A stretch of 64,000 nucleotides of DNA from Stutzerimonas stutzeri KOS6 (GTDB taxonomy: Bacteria; Pseudomonadota; Gammaproteobacteria; Pseudomonadales; Pseudomonadaceae), in NCBI RefSeq assembly GCF_000307775.2, contig NZ_KK020675.1, forward strand, positions 538,542 through 602,541, read 5' to 3'. Both the position numbers and the translations under genes were made by a program. Of the stretch, positions 25,175 to 32,951 are shown in pieces. The first letter of the stretch is position 1. Each line of letters starts with the position of its first letter. Under the pieces are notes generated by a model. The model ran no database searches and was not told the DNA's origin. It saw only the letters and a list, made by a program, of their open reading frames with translations.

Positions 25175-25696
25175 TTGAAACCGTCCCGAATACTGGCCAT
25201 ACCGGCCGCACTGTTGCTGTCGCTGCAGACCCTGCCTTCGCTCGCCGCCGACGGCACCCCGCTCGGCTGGGTGGAGCGAGGCATGGTGCTGCCCGAGGAA
25301 GTCACGGTGAAGTTCAAGCTCGATACCGGCGCGCTGACCTCGTCCATCCATGCCGAAGATGTCGACCATTTCAAGAAGGATGGCGACGAATGGGTGCGCT
25401 TCGACCTCGACCTCAAGGACATCGAACGAGACAAGCTGGTCAAGTCGCGGATCGAACGCAAGCTGCAACGCGAGCTGACCGTCCGCGGCGCCGGCGGTAC
25501 CGAAGACCGGCCAGTCGTGCTGATGAAAATCTGCATCGGCGATCGCCTGCTCGAGGAAGAGTTCTCGCTCAACGACCGGGACGATATGAACTATCCGGTC
25601 CTGCTCGGCCGGCGCACGCTGGAAAAGCTGGGCCCCGTGGACTCGGCGCGCACCTTCACCGTCGAACCCAACTGCGCCGAGCGGGCAAATCGCTGA
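25175..25696 (+). CDS. Secreted retropepsin-like protein (ATP-dependent zinc protease family, PF05618)
   Basis: 173 aa. A TTG at 25175 is the probable start because AGGAG lies 6 bp upstream and the product then opens with a clean signal peptide, (M)KPSRILAIPAALLLSLQTLP ending SLAA. The mature part is a single aspartyl-protease-like half: FKLDTGALTSSIHA (DTG active-site motif near residue 52) and NYPVLLGRRTLEKLG. Retropepsin dimers use one such Asp per subunit. The family name ATP-dependent zinc protease is historical; neither ATP nor zinc sites are visible. Periplasmic. Confidence 0.78.
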   Translation: MKPSRILAIPAALLLSLQTLPSLAADGTPLGWVERGMVLPEEVTVKFKLDTGALTSSIHAEDVDHFKKDGDEWVRFDLDLKDIERDKLVKSRIERKLQRELTVRGAGGTEDRPVVLMKICIGDRLLEEEFSLNDRDDMNYPVLLGRRTLEKLGPVDSARTFTVEPNCAERANR

Positions 25697-25839
25697 GGGG
25701 CACGCCGCACAGCCGGCTGTGCGGCTGAGGCTGATCGAAGTCGCCACACCTGAAGAGCAGAGCGCCGCACGAGGGCAGTGGTCTTGCCCGGTTGAGATGC
25801 CCGCTGCCGCCCCGCCCGACACCGCAAGAGGAACAAGCC

Positions 25840-26298
25840 ATGCAGCCCTACGCGAAATTCAGCGCCATGATCGCCACCTCGACACTGGTGATGTTCGGCC
25901 TGATGTACCTGAACGTCTTCGCGCTCGAGCATGTCCTGTTCAGCGAAACGCGCGCCTACATGGCTCTGGTGATGGGCGCGAGCATGGCGATCGTCATGCT
26001 AGCGTTCATGCTGAAGATGTATCCCAGGCGCGGCCTGAACATCGCCATTTTTGCCGGTAGTGCGCTGGTCTTCGCGGTGTCGCTGTGGCTGGTGCGCAGC
26101 CAGGCGACAGTGGACCAGGTGTCGTGGATGAAGGCGATGATCCCTCACCACTCCATTGCCATCCTCACCAGTGAACGGGCGGATATCCGCGACCCGCGAG
26201 TTCGCGAGCTGGCCGACAGCATCATCGAGGCGCAGCGACGGGAGATCGCCGAGATGAAGTCGCTGATCGAGGAATTGGAAGCCGGCGCTGAGCGCTAA
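25840..26298 (+). CDS. DUF305-family membrane protein
   Basis: 152 aa: three membrane segments (about 8-30, 35-57 and 65-85) followed by a soluble DUF305 helix pair with MIPHHSIAILTSERADIRDP and LADSIIEAQRREIAEMKSLI. DUF305 is ferritin-like, and its H-H and E motifs are often linked to copper or other metal handling. The ATG at 25840 is after a purine-rich stretch and gives a normal start. The gene's stop overlaps the convergent methyltransferase gene by 4 bp. Confidence 0.85.
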   Translation: MQPYAKFSAMIATSTLVMFGLMYLNVFALEHVLFSETRAYMALVMGASMAIVMLAFMLKMYPRRGLNIAIFAGSALVFAVSLWLVRSQATVDQVSWMKAMIPHHSIAILTSERADIRDPRVRELADSIIEAQRREIAEMKSLIEELEAGAER

Positions 26299-27236
26299 TC
26301 CGCCGCGACGAACAGCAGCGCCTTGAGCCCACTCTCCGGATGGATGTCGGGAAACTCCGGCGGGTTCTCCAGGCGCTGCTCGAAGCGCAGCTGCGGCGCC
26401 TCGGCCGCCATGCCGCGGATCAGGAAGTCCGAGCCGACATCCGGGTCGTTGACGCAGGCCAGCACCCGGCCCCCGGCGTTCAGCAGTTCCGGCAGCTTAC
26501 GCAGGATCTTCTGGTAGTCGCGGGTCAGCGCAAAGCTGCCCTTCTGGAACGACGGCGGGTCGATGATGATCAGGTCGTACGGCCCGAGCTTGCGCACCTT
26601 GCCCCATGACTTGAACAGCTCGTGACCGAGAAAGCTGACCCGGCCGAGATCGTGCTGGTTCAGGCGATGGTTCTCCCGCCCGCGGGTCAGCGCGGCGCTG
26701 GCCATGTCCAGGTTGACCACATGCTCGGCAGCACCGGCAATCGCCGCCACCGAAAAGCCGCAGGTGTAGGCAAACAGGTTGAGCACCCGCTTGCCCTGCG
26801 CATGCTCCTGAACCCAGCGGCGGCCATAGCGCATGTCGAGGAACAGGCCGTTGTTCTGCTTGCGCCCGAGATCGAGCTTGTAGCGCAGGCCGTTCTCGCT
26901 GATCTGCCACTCGGTGGGCACATCCCCCAGCAAAGCCTCGGTCGGCGCATCCGGCAGATAGCGATGCTGCAGCAATAGCCGCTGTGCCTGGCCCTGTTGC
27001 CAGGCCGGGCTGGCAGTCAGTGCCATGAGCATCTGCCGCAGCGCCGCCAGTTCCGCCTCGTCGGGATCACGAAACAGCGCCACCAGCAGCGTCCCCTGCA
27101 GCCAGTCCACCGTCAGCTGTTCGAGCCCCGGATAGCAGCGGCCGCGGCCATGGAACAGCCGCCGCGTCTCGGCGGGCGCGGCGGCCAGGGCGTCTTGCAG
27201 ATGCTGATCGAGGTAGGCAAGGGTTGCGGGCGTCAT
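26295..27236 (-). CDS. Class I SAM-dependent methyltransferase, RlmI/RlmK-like
   Basis: 313 aa. SAM pocket VLNLFAYTCGFSVAAIAGAA at about 150-170, acidic strand end VVNLDMAS, and the catalytic IIIDPPSFQKGSF loop (DPPS variant of the N/DPPY motif). The YLPDAPTEALLGDVPTEWQI part and KLDLGRKQNNGLFLDMR resemble the RlmI/RlmK family of 23S rRNA cytosine-5 or guanine methyltransferases, without the PUA domain of RlmI. The RNA target is inferred only. It overlaps the convergent DUF305 gene by 4 bp at the stop codons. Confidence 0.8.
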   Translation of the reverse strand: MTPATLAYLDQHLQDALAAAPAETRRLFHGRGRCYPGLEQLTVDWLQGTLLVALFRDPDEAELAALRQMLMALTASPAWQQGQAQRLLLQHRYLPDAPTEALLGDVPTEWQISENGLRYKLDLGRKQNNGLFLDMRYGRRWVQEHAQGKRVLNLFAYTCGFSVAAIAGAAEHVVNLDMASAALTRGRENHRLNQHDLGRVSFLGHELFKSWGKVRKLGPYDLIIIDPPSFQKGSFALTRDYQKILRKLPELLNAGGRVLACVNDPDVGSDFLIRGMAAEAPQLRFEQRLENPPEFPDIHPESGLKALLFVAAD

Positions 27237-27297
27237 GGGCGGGCTTCGTCGGCGGTGTGGTCGCGCATTCTAAACGCAGCCGCCGCCGAGCGAGGCT

Positions 27298-27390
27298 TCA
27301 GATATCCAGGCCGAACTTGCCGATATGCCGGTTGCTTTCCTGGTAGCGGAACGCCTCGGCGATTGCGCGGCGCAGCGATGCGCAACCAGC
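27298..27390 (-). pseudogene. Possible C-terminal remnant of an unidentified enzyme gene
   Basis: Within the 300-bp gap 27237-27536 the minus strand encodes LRRAIAEAFRYQESNRHIGK then FGLDI and a stop. This looks like the natural end of a dehydrogenase/oxidoreductase-type protein (Q-x-x-x-R-H-I-G-K is a common C-terminal pattern in MDR enzymes), but nothing upstream continues the homology. The rest of the gap shows no gene. Low confidence; it may be chance. Confidence 0.3.
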
Positions 27391-27536
27391 CCTCGGATGC
27401 GCCACAGCATAGCCAATCCGTCCAACCCGTGACGGCAGCGAACTTACGTCCATCGCCATCGTCGAAAGCGCGTCCGCCCTCGCCACGGCCCACCTGCGCC
27501 AGCCGCGATGATCCAGTGCCATCCCGGAACAACCTC

Positions 27537-29069
27537 ATGCCCGAGCTTCGCCATCGCCCTGAACACCCGTCCCCGACACTCCTGCGCTCGGCCATGGCCG
27601 CAACGCTGCTGGCCATCGCCGCGCACGCCCCGGCAGCCATCACGGACCGCGACCTCGCCGCCCGCGATGCCGAGAACAAGCGCCTGAGTGCCGAGCTGCT
27701 GGCCGAGCCCAACGAGCTGACCCAAGCGCTGGACAGCCGCTACAACCACATCATCACCTACGGCCAGTCGCTCGCCTCCGCCGCCGAAGGCTGGCCGGCG
27801 CTGTCCGTCGCGCCGCGCTACGACAACCTGATGCTCGGCCGCTCGCCGCGCTCGGCGGCCTTCAGCGGAGCCGCGTTCAAGCCGGTCGGCGAGATCGCCT
27901 TCACCCCGCTGCGCGCCGTGGTGCAACAGAAGAGCGATGCGGCGGTGCTGCTCGATGCGGAAAAGGTCGGCGAGCTGCCGCCGCAGGCCCAGGAAGAAGG
28001 CGAATCAGTGGAAGTCGGCGCGCTGAACATGGCGCGCCGGCTCTATCTGCATCAGCTCGGTCGCGACACCGACCCGGATCACCTGCTCGTAGCCAGTAAC
28101 GCCTCCACCTCCGGGCGCTCCATTGCCCAACTGTCGAAAAGCGGCGGGACCAACGAGTACCAGCGGGTGATCCAGGCAGCCGAACAGGCCAAGGCGCTGG
28201 CCAATGCACAGCGCGCGAGCTACAGCATCAGCGCCTTCTTCTGGCTGCAGGGCGAGTACGACTATTCGCAGACCAACGGCGGCCGGAACGACAAGGCCTA
28301 CTACAAGGCCCGGCTGCGCCAGCTGCGCGATGACCTCTACGCCGACACCGCCCGGGCCATCGCCGGGCAGGACAAGATGCCGGCATTCTTCAGCTACCAG
28401 ACCGACGCCAAATCCTCGGTCAAGGACGGCTCGCTGGCCGTGGGCATGGCGCAATGGGAACTGGCCCGGGAAGAACCCGGCTGGTTCCTGGTCGGCCCGG
28501 TCTATCCGTACACCGACAAGGGCGTGCACCTGTCGGCGAACGGCTACCGCTGGTTCGGCCAGATGCTCGGCAAGGTCTACCACCGCGTGGTCGTCGAACG
28601 AAAGGGCTGGGCACCGCTGTCCCCGCGCCGCGCCACGCTGGATGGGCGCGACGTGCTGATCGATTTCCACGTTCCGCACCCGCCCCTGGCATTCGACCAG
28701 CCCTACATCGGCCACAGGGCCAGCGATGTAAAGAACAAGGGGTTCATGCTCCACGACGATCAGGGCGAAGTGCCGATCGCCGCCGTGGAAATCGTCGCCG
28801 ACACCATCGTCCGCCTGCGCGCCGGCCGCGACCTGGCCGGTCAGCCCCACGTCAGCTACGCCAGCTATCAGGTCGGCGGCGCCGGCCAGCTACGCGACAG
28901 CGAACCACTGCGCGCCGACACCACCTACGAATACCTCCCCGACCTGATGCCCGCCGAAGCCAACATCAAGGCGCTGGTGCACCAGCCCTACCCGCTGCAA
29001 AACTGGAGCATCGCGTTCGATATCGCCGCTGAAAAAGACCCGCCAGCAGAACAGCCCGTCAGCGAGTAA
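27537..29069 (+). CDS. Secreted SGNH/sialate-O-acetylesterase-like hydrolase
   Basis: 510 aa. A basic start and hydrophobic stretch LLRSAMAATLLAIAAHAPAA suggest export. Three SGNH-type blocks are visible: HIITYGQSLASAAEGWP with the likely nucleophile Ser78; SAFFWLQGEYDYSQ (the WxQGExD block); and DKGVHLSANGYRWFGQMLG with the likely catalytic His. This order fits carbohydrate acetylesterases (DUF303/SASA). The last 120 residues form a beta-rich extra domain (LIDFHVPHPPLAFDQPYIGH...VRLRAGRDL). The frame is open back to 26997 over the antisense methyltransferase gene; the ATG at 27537 is used because of the signal peptide. Substrate unknown. Confidence 0.72.
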   Translation: MPELRHRPEHPSPTLLRSAMAATLLAIAAHAPAAITDRDLAARDAENKRLSAELLAEPNELTQALDSRYNHIITYGQSLASAAEGWPALSVAPRYDNLMLGRSPRSAAFSGAAFKPVGEIAFTPLRAVVQQKSDAAVLLDAEKVGELPPQAQEEGESVEVGALNMARRLYLHQLGRDTDPDHLLVASNASTSGRSIAQLSKSGGTNEYQRVIQAAEQAKALANAQRASYSISAFFWLQGEYDYSQTNGGRNDKAYYKARLRQLRDDLYADTARAIAGQDKMPAFFSYQTDAKSSVKDGSLAVGMAQWELAREEPGWFLVGPVYPYTDKGVHLSANGYRWFGQMLGKVYHRVVVERKGWAPLSPRRATLDGRDVLIDFHVPHPPLAFDQPYIGHRASDVKNKGFMLHDDQGEVPIAAVEIVADTIVRLRAGRDLAGQPHVSYASYQVGGAGQLRDSEPLRADTTYEYLPDLMPAEANIKALVHQPYPLQNWSIAFDIAAEKDPPAEQPVSE

Positions 29070-29083
29070 CCCCCCGGCGCCGG

Positions 29084-29152
29084 TCATACCGGCGCTTCGA
29101 TCCCCAGCACGCGCATGCGCCGATACACCGTCGGGCGCGACACGCCAAGCCC
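29084..29152 (-). pseudogene. Remnant: C-terminal Fis-type helix-turn-helix of a sigma-54 activator
   Basis: Minus-strand reading gives GLGVSRPTVYRRMRVLGIEA then PV and a TGA stop. This is the end of a Fis-type DNA-binding domain as found in sigma-54-dependent activators. No upstream part of such a gene is present: the sequence changes abruptly at about 29150 into another gene tail. It is therefore a truncated leftover. Confidence 0.6.
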
Positions 29153-29209
29153 TCACCGCTCAGGGTCTTCGTCGATTTCCTCAAGGCCGGGGGACAGGAG
29201 CGGAGCTGA
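29147..29209 (+). pseudogene. Remnant: C-terminus of a LysR-type regulator
   Basis: The plus-strand frame reads KPSPLRVFVDFLKAGGQERS and a TGA stop, the characteristic end (R-V-F-V-D-F-L) of a LysR substrate domain. It abuts the minus-strand helix-turn-helix remnant with a 6-bp overlap, and no further LysR sequence lies upstream, so the junction marks an old deletion or rearrangement. Confidence 0.5.
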
Positions 29210-29220
29210 CTCAGCGCCGG

Positions 29221-29808
29221 TCAGGGCTTGGGCAGATAACCCGGCAACGCTTCCAGCCGCTCCATCCAGCGGGCGACGTGGCTGTACGGCGTGAGATCCA
29301 CATCGCCTTCCGGTGCCAGCACCACGTAGGGGTAGGCTGCGCAGTCGGCGATGGTCGGCCGGTCGATCGCCAGCCAGTCGTGGCGCTGCAGATGATCGTC
29401 CAGCAACTTGAGCACCGCCGGCGCCTTGGCCAGCGCTGCGGCCTTGTCCAGCGGATAGCCGAATTTCTGTACCAGCCGCGCCGCATTCAGGCTGTGCTGA
29501 ATCTCGTTGGCGGTGAAGGACAGCCACTGCACGATCTCCGCCTGCCCGCGCGGATTGTCCGGCCACCACGCCAGGCCGCCATAGGTCCCGGCGAGGTAGA
29601 CCAGAATGGCTTGCGAGTCGCGGACGATGTGGCCGCCATCATCCAGAATCGGCAACTGCCCCAGCGGGTTCAGCTCGGACAGCGGCGGCTTCTTGTGCGC
29701 ACCATTGGCGAAATCCACCGCTACCAATTCAAGGTCGATGTTTGCCAGCGCAGCGAACAGCCGCACCTTGTAGCAATTGCCGGATGGAGCCAGGTCATAC
29801 AGTTTCAT
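29221..29808 (-). CDS. Glutathione S-transferase family protein
   Basis: 195 aa. The N-terminal thioredoxin-like domain has MKLYDLAPSGNCYKVRLFAAL with Ser/Asn/Cys at the glutathione position and GQLPILDDGGHIVRDSQAIL (the cis-Pro and glutathione-binding DSQAI). The C-terminal helical domain has DWLAIDRPTIADCAAYPYV, the N-capping box. The intact domains suggest an active enzyme of unknown substrate. It begins within the stop of the upstream VOC gene (ATGA overlap), forming a two-gene operon; LysR is divergent. Confidence 0.87.
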   Translation of the reverse strand: MKLYDLAPSGNCYKVRLFAALANIDLELVAVDFANGAHKKPPLSELNPLGQLPILDDGGHIVRDSQAILVYLAGTYGGLAWWPDNPRGQAEIVQWLSFTANEIQHSLNAARLVQKFGYPLDKAAALAKAPAVLKLLDDHLQRHDWLAIDRPTIADCAAYPYVVLAPEGDVDLTPYSHVARWMERLEALPGYLPKP

Positions 29809-30233
29809 TGCGCACCTCCTTCGATGAGCTGATTGAATTCGAGAACGTTGCCGTCCGGGTCACGGATGAACAGCGCGATCCGCCGCGGGCCGATGGGATG
29901 CGGCCCCTCGGTGATGACGATGCCCTGCGCCTCGAGCCAATGCTGGAGGGCCGTGAGGTCGTCGACGATAAAGGCCGGATGGGTCATGCCCGGACGCTTG
30001 ACCGGCGCATCCAGCAGCACGTTATGCGCATCGGCTGCACGCGCACCGTTGAAGATCAGGTTGATGCGCACGCCATCCGGGCTGAGCATTTCGTTGGCCT
30101 CGAACAGCGGAAAGCTCGCGCTCTCGACGAAGCCCAGCGCCTGGTAAAAGGCCATCGCGCGCGGCCGGTCGCTGACACGAATGCCGATGTGGTCGTAGGC
30201 GAGAATTCGAGCGGGACTGGCTGATTGATTCAT
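29805..30233 (-). CDS. VOC-family protein (glyoxalase-like)
   Basis: 142 aa. First metal-side block LAYDHIGIRVSDRPRAMAFY and last block RRIALFIRDPDGNVLEFNQL give the VOC His and Glu ligands (His in YDHIGI, Glu in VLEFNQ). The ATG at 30233 (MNQSASPARI) is chosen over the in-frame ATG 57 bp upstream. It overlaps the downstream GST gene by ATGA. A GST paired with a glyoxalase-like protein suggests detoxification of an electrophile, probably controlled by the divergent LysR protein. Confidence 0.83.
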   Translation of the reverse strand: MNQSASPARILAYDHIGIRVSDRPRAMAFYQALGFVESASFPLFEANEMLSPDGVRINLIFNGARAADAHNVLLDAPVKRPGMTHPAFIVDDLTALQHWLEAQGIVITEGPHPIGPRRIALFIRDPDGNVLEFNQLIEGGAQ

Positions 30234-30346
30234 GTGCGAAACTCCAGAAGACCTCGGTCCCTGAAGTGTCAGCCGCCCTGCGGGTTTCACCTATGCCGCG
30301 GGCCTGACAACATCTATGCAGCAATCGCACAAATCCAGGGGTGGCA

Positions 30347-31270
30347 ATGGACAAGCTCAAGGCAATGGCCAACTTCGTTCGCATCGTCGACAACGGCAGC
30401 CTGAGCTCGGCCGCCGATGCCACCGGGCAATCCGTGGCATCGGTGGTACGCTCGCTGGCCGCACTGGAACGCCACCTCGGCGTGCGCCTGCTGAATCGCA
30501 CCACCCGACGCATGGCCCTGACCGACGAGGGTACGGAGTACCTGGCCTGGAGCCGCCGCATGCTGGCGGACTTCGCCGACATGGAACAGCGCCTGGAAGC
30601 CAGTGACGGCGCCGTCCGCGGCCTGCTGCGCATCACCGCGCCAGTGGAGTTCGGCCAGCGTTACGTCGCGCCGCTGGTGAACGCATTTCTCGGGGAACAT
30701 GCAGATATACGGGTCGAGCTGAACCTGAGCGACCAGATCGTCCCGCTGCTCGACGAACGCCTCGACCTCGCCCTGCGCATCGGCCAGCTGCCCGACTCAG
30801 CGATGGTTGCCCGGCAGATCGGCAGCACCCGGCTGGTCACCTGCGCCAGCCCGGACTACCTGAGCACCGCCCCCTCCATCGACACCCCGGCGGCGCTGAA
30901 GGACCACGCCTGCATCCTCTTCGCCGCCCAGGGCCGCCACTGGTACTACCGCCAGGGCGAGACGGAACAAGCCGAAGAAATCACCCCGCGCCTGACCTGC
31001 AACCAGATCCGCGCTGCCAGCCTGGCCTGCGTACAGGGCCTGGGCATCACGCGGCTGATGCACTATCAGGTCGCCGACGAACTGGCTGATGGGCGTCTGG
31101 TAAGAGTGCTCAGGGATTACGAACCGAAGGACCTGCCGATCCAACTGGTGTACCCGCACGCCTTGCAGCTGTCGCCAAGGGTGCGGGCGTTTGTGGAATG
31201 GGCTTGCCCGAGGTTGGAGAGGCTCACGCCGGGGCCGGATGGGGATAGTAGGCCGGCTGCTTTCTCCTAA
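30347..31270 (+). CDS. LysR-family regulator
   Basis: 307 aa. DNA-binding part MDKLKAMANFVRIVDNGSLS, ATGQSVASVVRSLAALERHLGVRLL and the NRTTRRMALTDEG wing, the pattern of the DsdC/PA-type LysR branch with many paralogues in pseudomonads. The effector domain begins at about 90 (GLLRITAPVEFGQRYVAPLV). Divergent from the VOC-GST operon across a 113-bp gap, so it likely controls it. The start at 30347 has AGGGG 5 bp upstream; a GTG at 30341 is in frame. Confidence 0.85.
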   Translation: MDKLKAMANFVRIVDNGSLSSAADATGQSVASVVRSLAALERHLGVRLLNRTTRRMALTDEGTEYLAWSRRMLADFADMEQRLEASDGAVRGLLRITAPVEFGQRYVAPLVNAFLGEHADIRVELNLSDQIVPLLDERLDLALRIGQLPDSAMVARQIGSTRLVTCASPDYLSTAPSIDTPAALKDHACILFAAQGRHWYYRQGETEQAEEITPRLTCNQIRAASLACVQGLGITRLMHYQVADELADGRLVRVLRDYEPKDLPIQLVYPHALQLSPRVRAFVEWACPRLERLTPGPDGDSRPAAFS

Positions 31271-31436
31271 ACGGTCACGAAACGCGCCACCACTAACGGG
31301 TCCGCACCTTCTTCTGGATCAGGTTTCTTGACGAGGACTCAGGCCCCCAAAGCAGACGCCTACTGTCCAGCGGTGAGTGCAGTGGGCGTATTTCCAACAT
31401 GGGGTTCTGCTCCATTTCCACACACTTTAAGAGCTA

Positions 31437-32942
31437 TCAAACTTCACGCTCCCTGTAGCCTCTGAGCATGATGAATACAAAGATTCCCAGAATTCCGATC
31501 ATCACCGAGGAAGTCATCAACAACATCGCATGCGCCGCCGAAAAAGCGTCTTTGGCCGCCTCGATCAGAGCAGCACCCTGGGGCTCAATCAAACTGTGAG
31601 CGACGACGTAGCTATCGCCAATCGAGCGCTCCGCACGCTCTGCTAGCGGTTTCGCAAGATCCATGGGAAGCGAGATCGTGTGGCTAAATATATCGGACAG
31701 GAATACACCGAAAAGAGTGATCCCAAGGCCGGTGCCCAGCTCATAGCCGGTGGCCTCGAGCGCACCTGCCGCCGCGCCCCTGCTGGCGTCCACCGAACCC
31801 ATGATGGCAATGGACGAGGCGGTCAGGCCGATACTCAGGGTCAGGCCCAGCAGCGCCAACATCGCCGGGACCGTGAAACCAGGCTCATGGAAATCGGCCA
31901 GGGCCAGGAAGGCCAGGGCCACGGCAGACAGCCCCATCGACGCACTGGCCACCAGACGCAGGCCGCAGAGGTTGGACAAGTAGCCGGCCACCGGCCCACC
32001 GACGGCTGCGGCGGCCATGATCGGGATCATGAAGATGCCGGCCTGCAGCGGCGTCTTGCCCAGCACGTACTGCAGCTCCTGCGCCAGCGTCAGTTCGACC
32101 CCGGCCAAGGCACCGGTCGCCACCACGGCCATGATCATCCCGGCAAGGATCGCTGGGTGCGAGAACAGCGACAGGTCGAGCATGGGCGTCGCCGAATGCA
32201 GTTGCAGGTGCACGAAGGCGGTCAGCAGGCCCAGCCCAAACAAGATCACCGACAGTGCCACGCCCAGGGTTTGCGTCGCGCCGAAAGCAGCCTTGATGCC
32301 GTAAACCGTCATCAGCATGCCGGCGATCAGCAACAGGACCTGGCCCAGCGCCCAGGTACCGGGCGTGGTTTGCTCCGTGCGCGGCAGCAGGAGGAACACC
32401 AGCGGCGCGACCACCAGCATGATCGGCACGTTGATCAGGAAGGCCGAGCCCCACCAGAAGTGCTCCAGCAGCGCCCCGCCGATCAGCGGCCCAAGCGCGG
32501 CGCCGGCCGCACCGACCATGCCCCACAGGCCCAGGGCCATGGCGCGCTCGTCTTCGTCCTCGAAGGTGCGGCGGATGATGCCCAGCACGCACGGCATGAT
32601 CATCGAGCCGCCGAGCGCCAGCAGCACCCGTGCAGCGATGAGCAGCGCGGGGGTCGGCGCGAAGGCTGCCAGCAGTGAGGCGATGCCGAACACCACCAGG
32701 CCGGTGAGCAGCACGCGGCGGTTGCCGATGCGGTCGGCCAGGGTGCCCATCGGCACCAGCAGGCCTGCCATCAGCAACGGGTAGATGTCGATGATCCACA
32801 GCACCTCGGTGGCCGAGGCGCCGAGCGCGAGGGTCAGCGAGGGCACGGCGATGTGCAGGATGGTCATGTCGATGACCACCGGCAGGAAGGCCAGCATGAC
32901 GGCCAGCAGGATCAGCCAGCGACGGGGAATGACGGTAAGCAT
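31437..32942 (-). CDS. DHA2-type MFS drug exporter, SmvA-like
   Basis: 501 aa, 14 predicted membrane segments. MFS blocks include IDMTILHIAVPSLTLAL (DHA2 motif D1 type), GTLADRIGNRRVLLTG (motif A) and ARVLLALGGSMIMPCVLGII (motif C region). It resembles SmvA/QacA-type proton-driven pumps for quaternary ammonium compounds and dyes. It is the last gene of the RND operon: its start is 10 bp after the outer-membrane channel gene. An MFS pump in a tripartite RND operon is unusual. Confidence 0.85.
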   Translation of the reverse strand: MLTVIPRRWLILLAVMLAFLPVVIDMTILHIAVPSLTLALGASATEVLWIIDIYPLLMAGLLVPMGTLADRIGNRRVLLTGLVVFGIASLLAAFAPTPALLIAARVLLALGGSMIMPCVLGIIRRTFEDEDERAMALGLWGMVGAAGAALGPLIGGALLEHFWWGSAFLINVPIMLVVAPLVFLLLPRTEQTTPGTWALGQVLLLIAGMLMTVYGIKAAFGATQTLGVALSVILFGLGLLTAFVHLQLHSATPMLDLSLFSHPAILAGMIMAVVATGALAGVELTLAQELQYVLGKTPLQAGIFMIPIMAAAAVGGPVAGYLSNLCGLRLVASASMGLSAVALAFLALADFHEPGFTVPAMLALLGLTLSIGLTASSIAIMGSVDASRGAAAGALEATGYELGTGLGITLFGVFLSDIFSHTISLPMDLAKPLAERAERSIGDSYVVAHSLIEPQGAALIEAAKDAFSAAHAMLLMTSSVMIGILGIFVFIMLRGYREREV

Positions 32943-32951
32943 GGACGGACT

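Noticed and set aside
23860..25728. 622-codon plus-strand frame across TetR and LysR genes
   Set aside because: Arg/Pro/Ala-rich out-of-frame reading of real genes.
26997..27536. N-terminal extension of the SGNH hydrolase frame
   Set aside because: Runs antisense to the methyltransferase gene; the signal peptide at 27537 is the better start.
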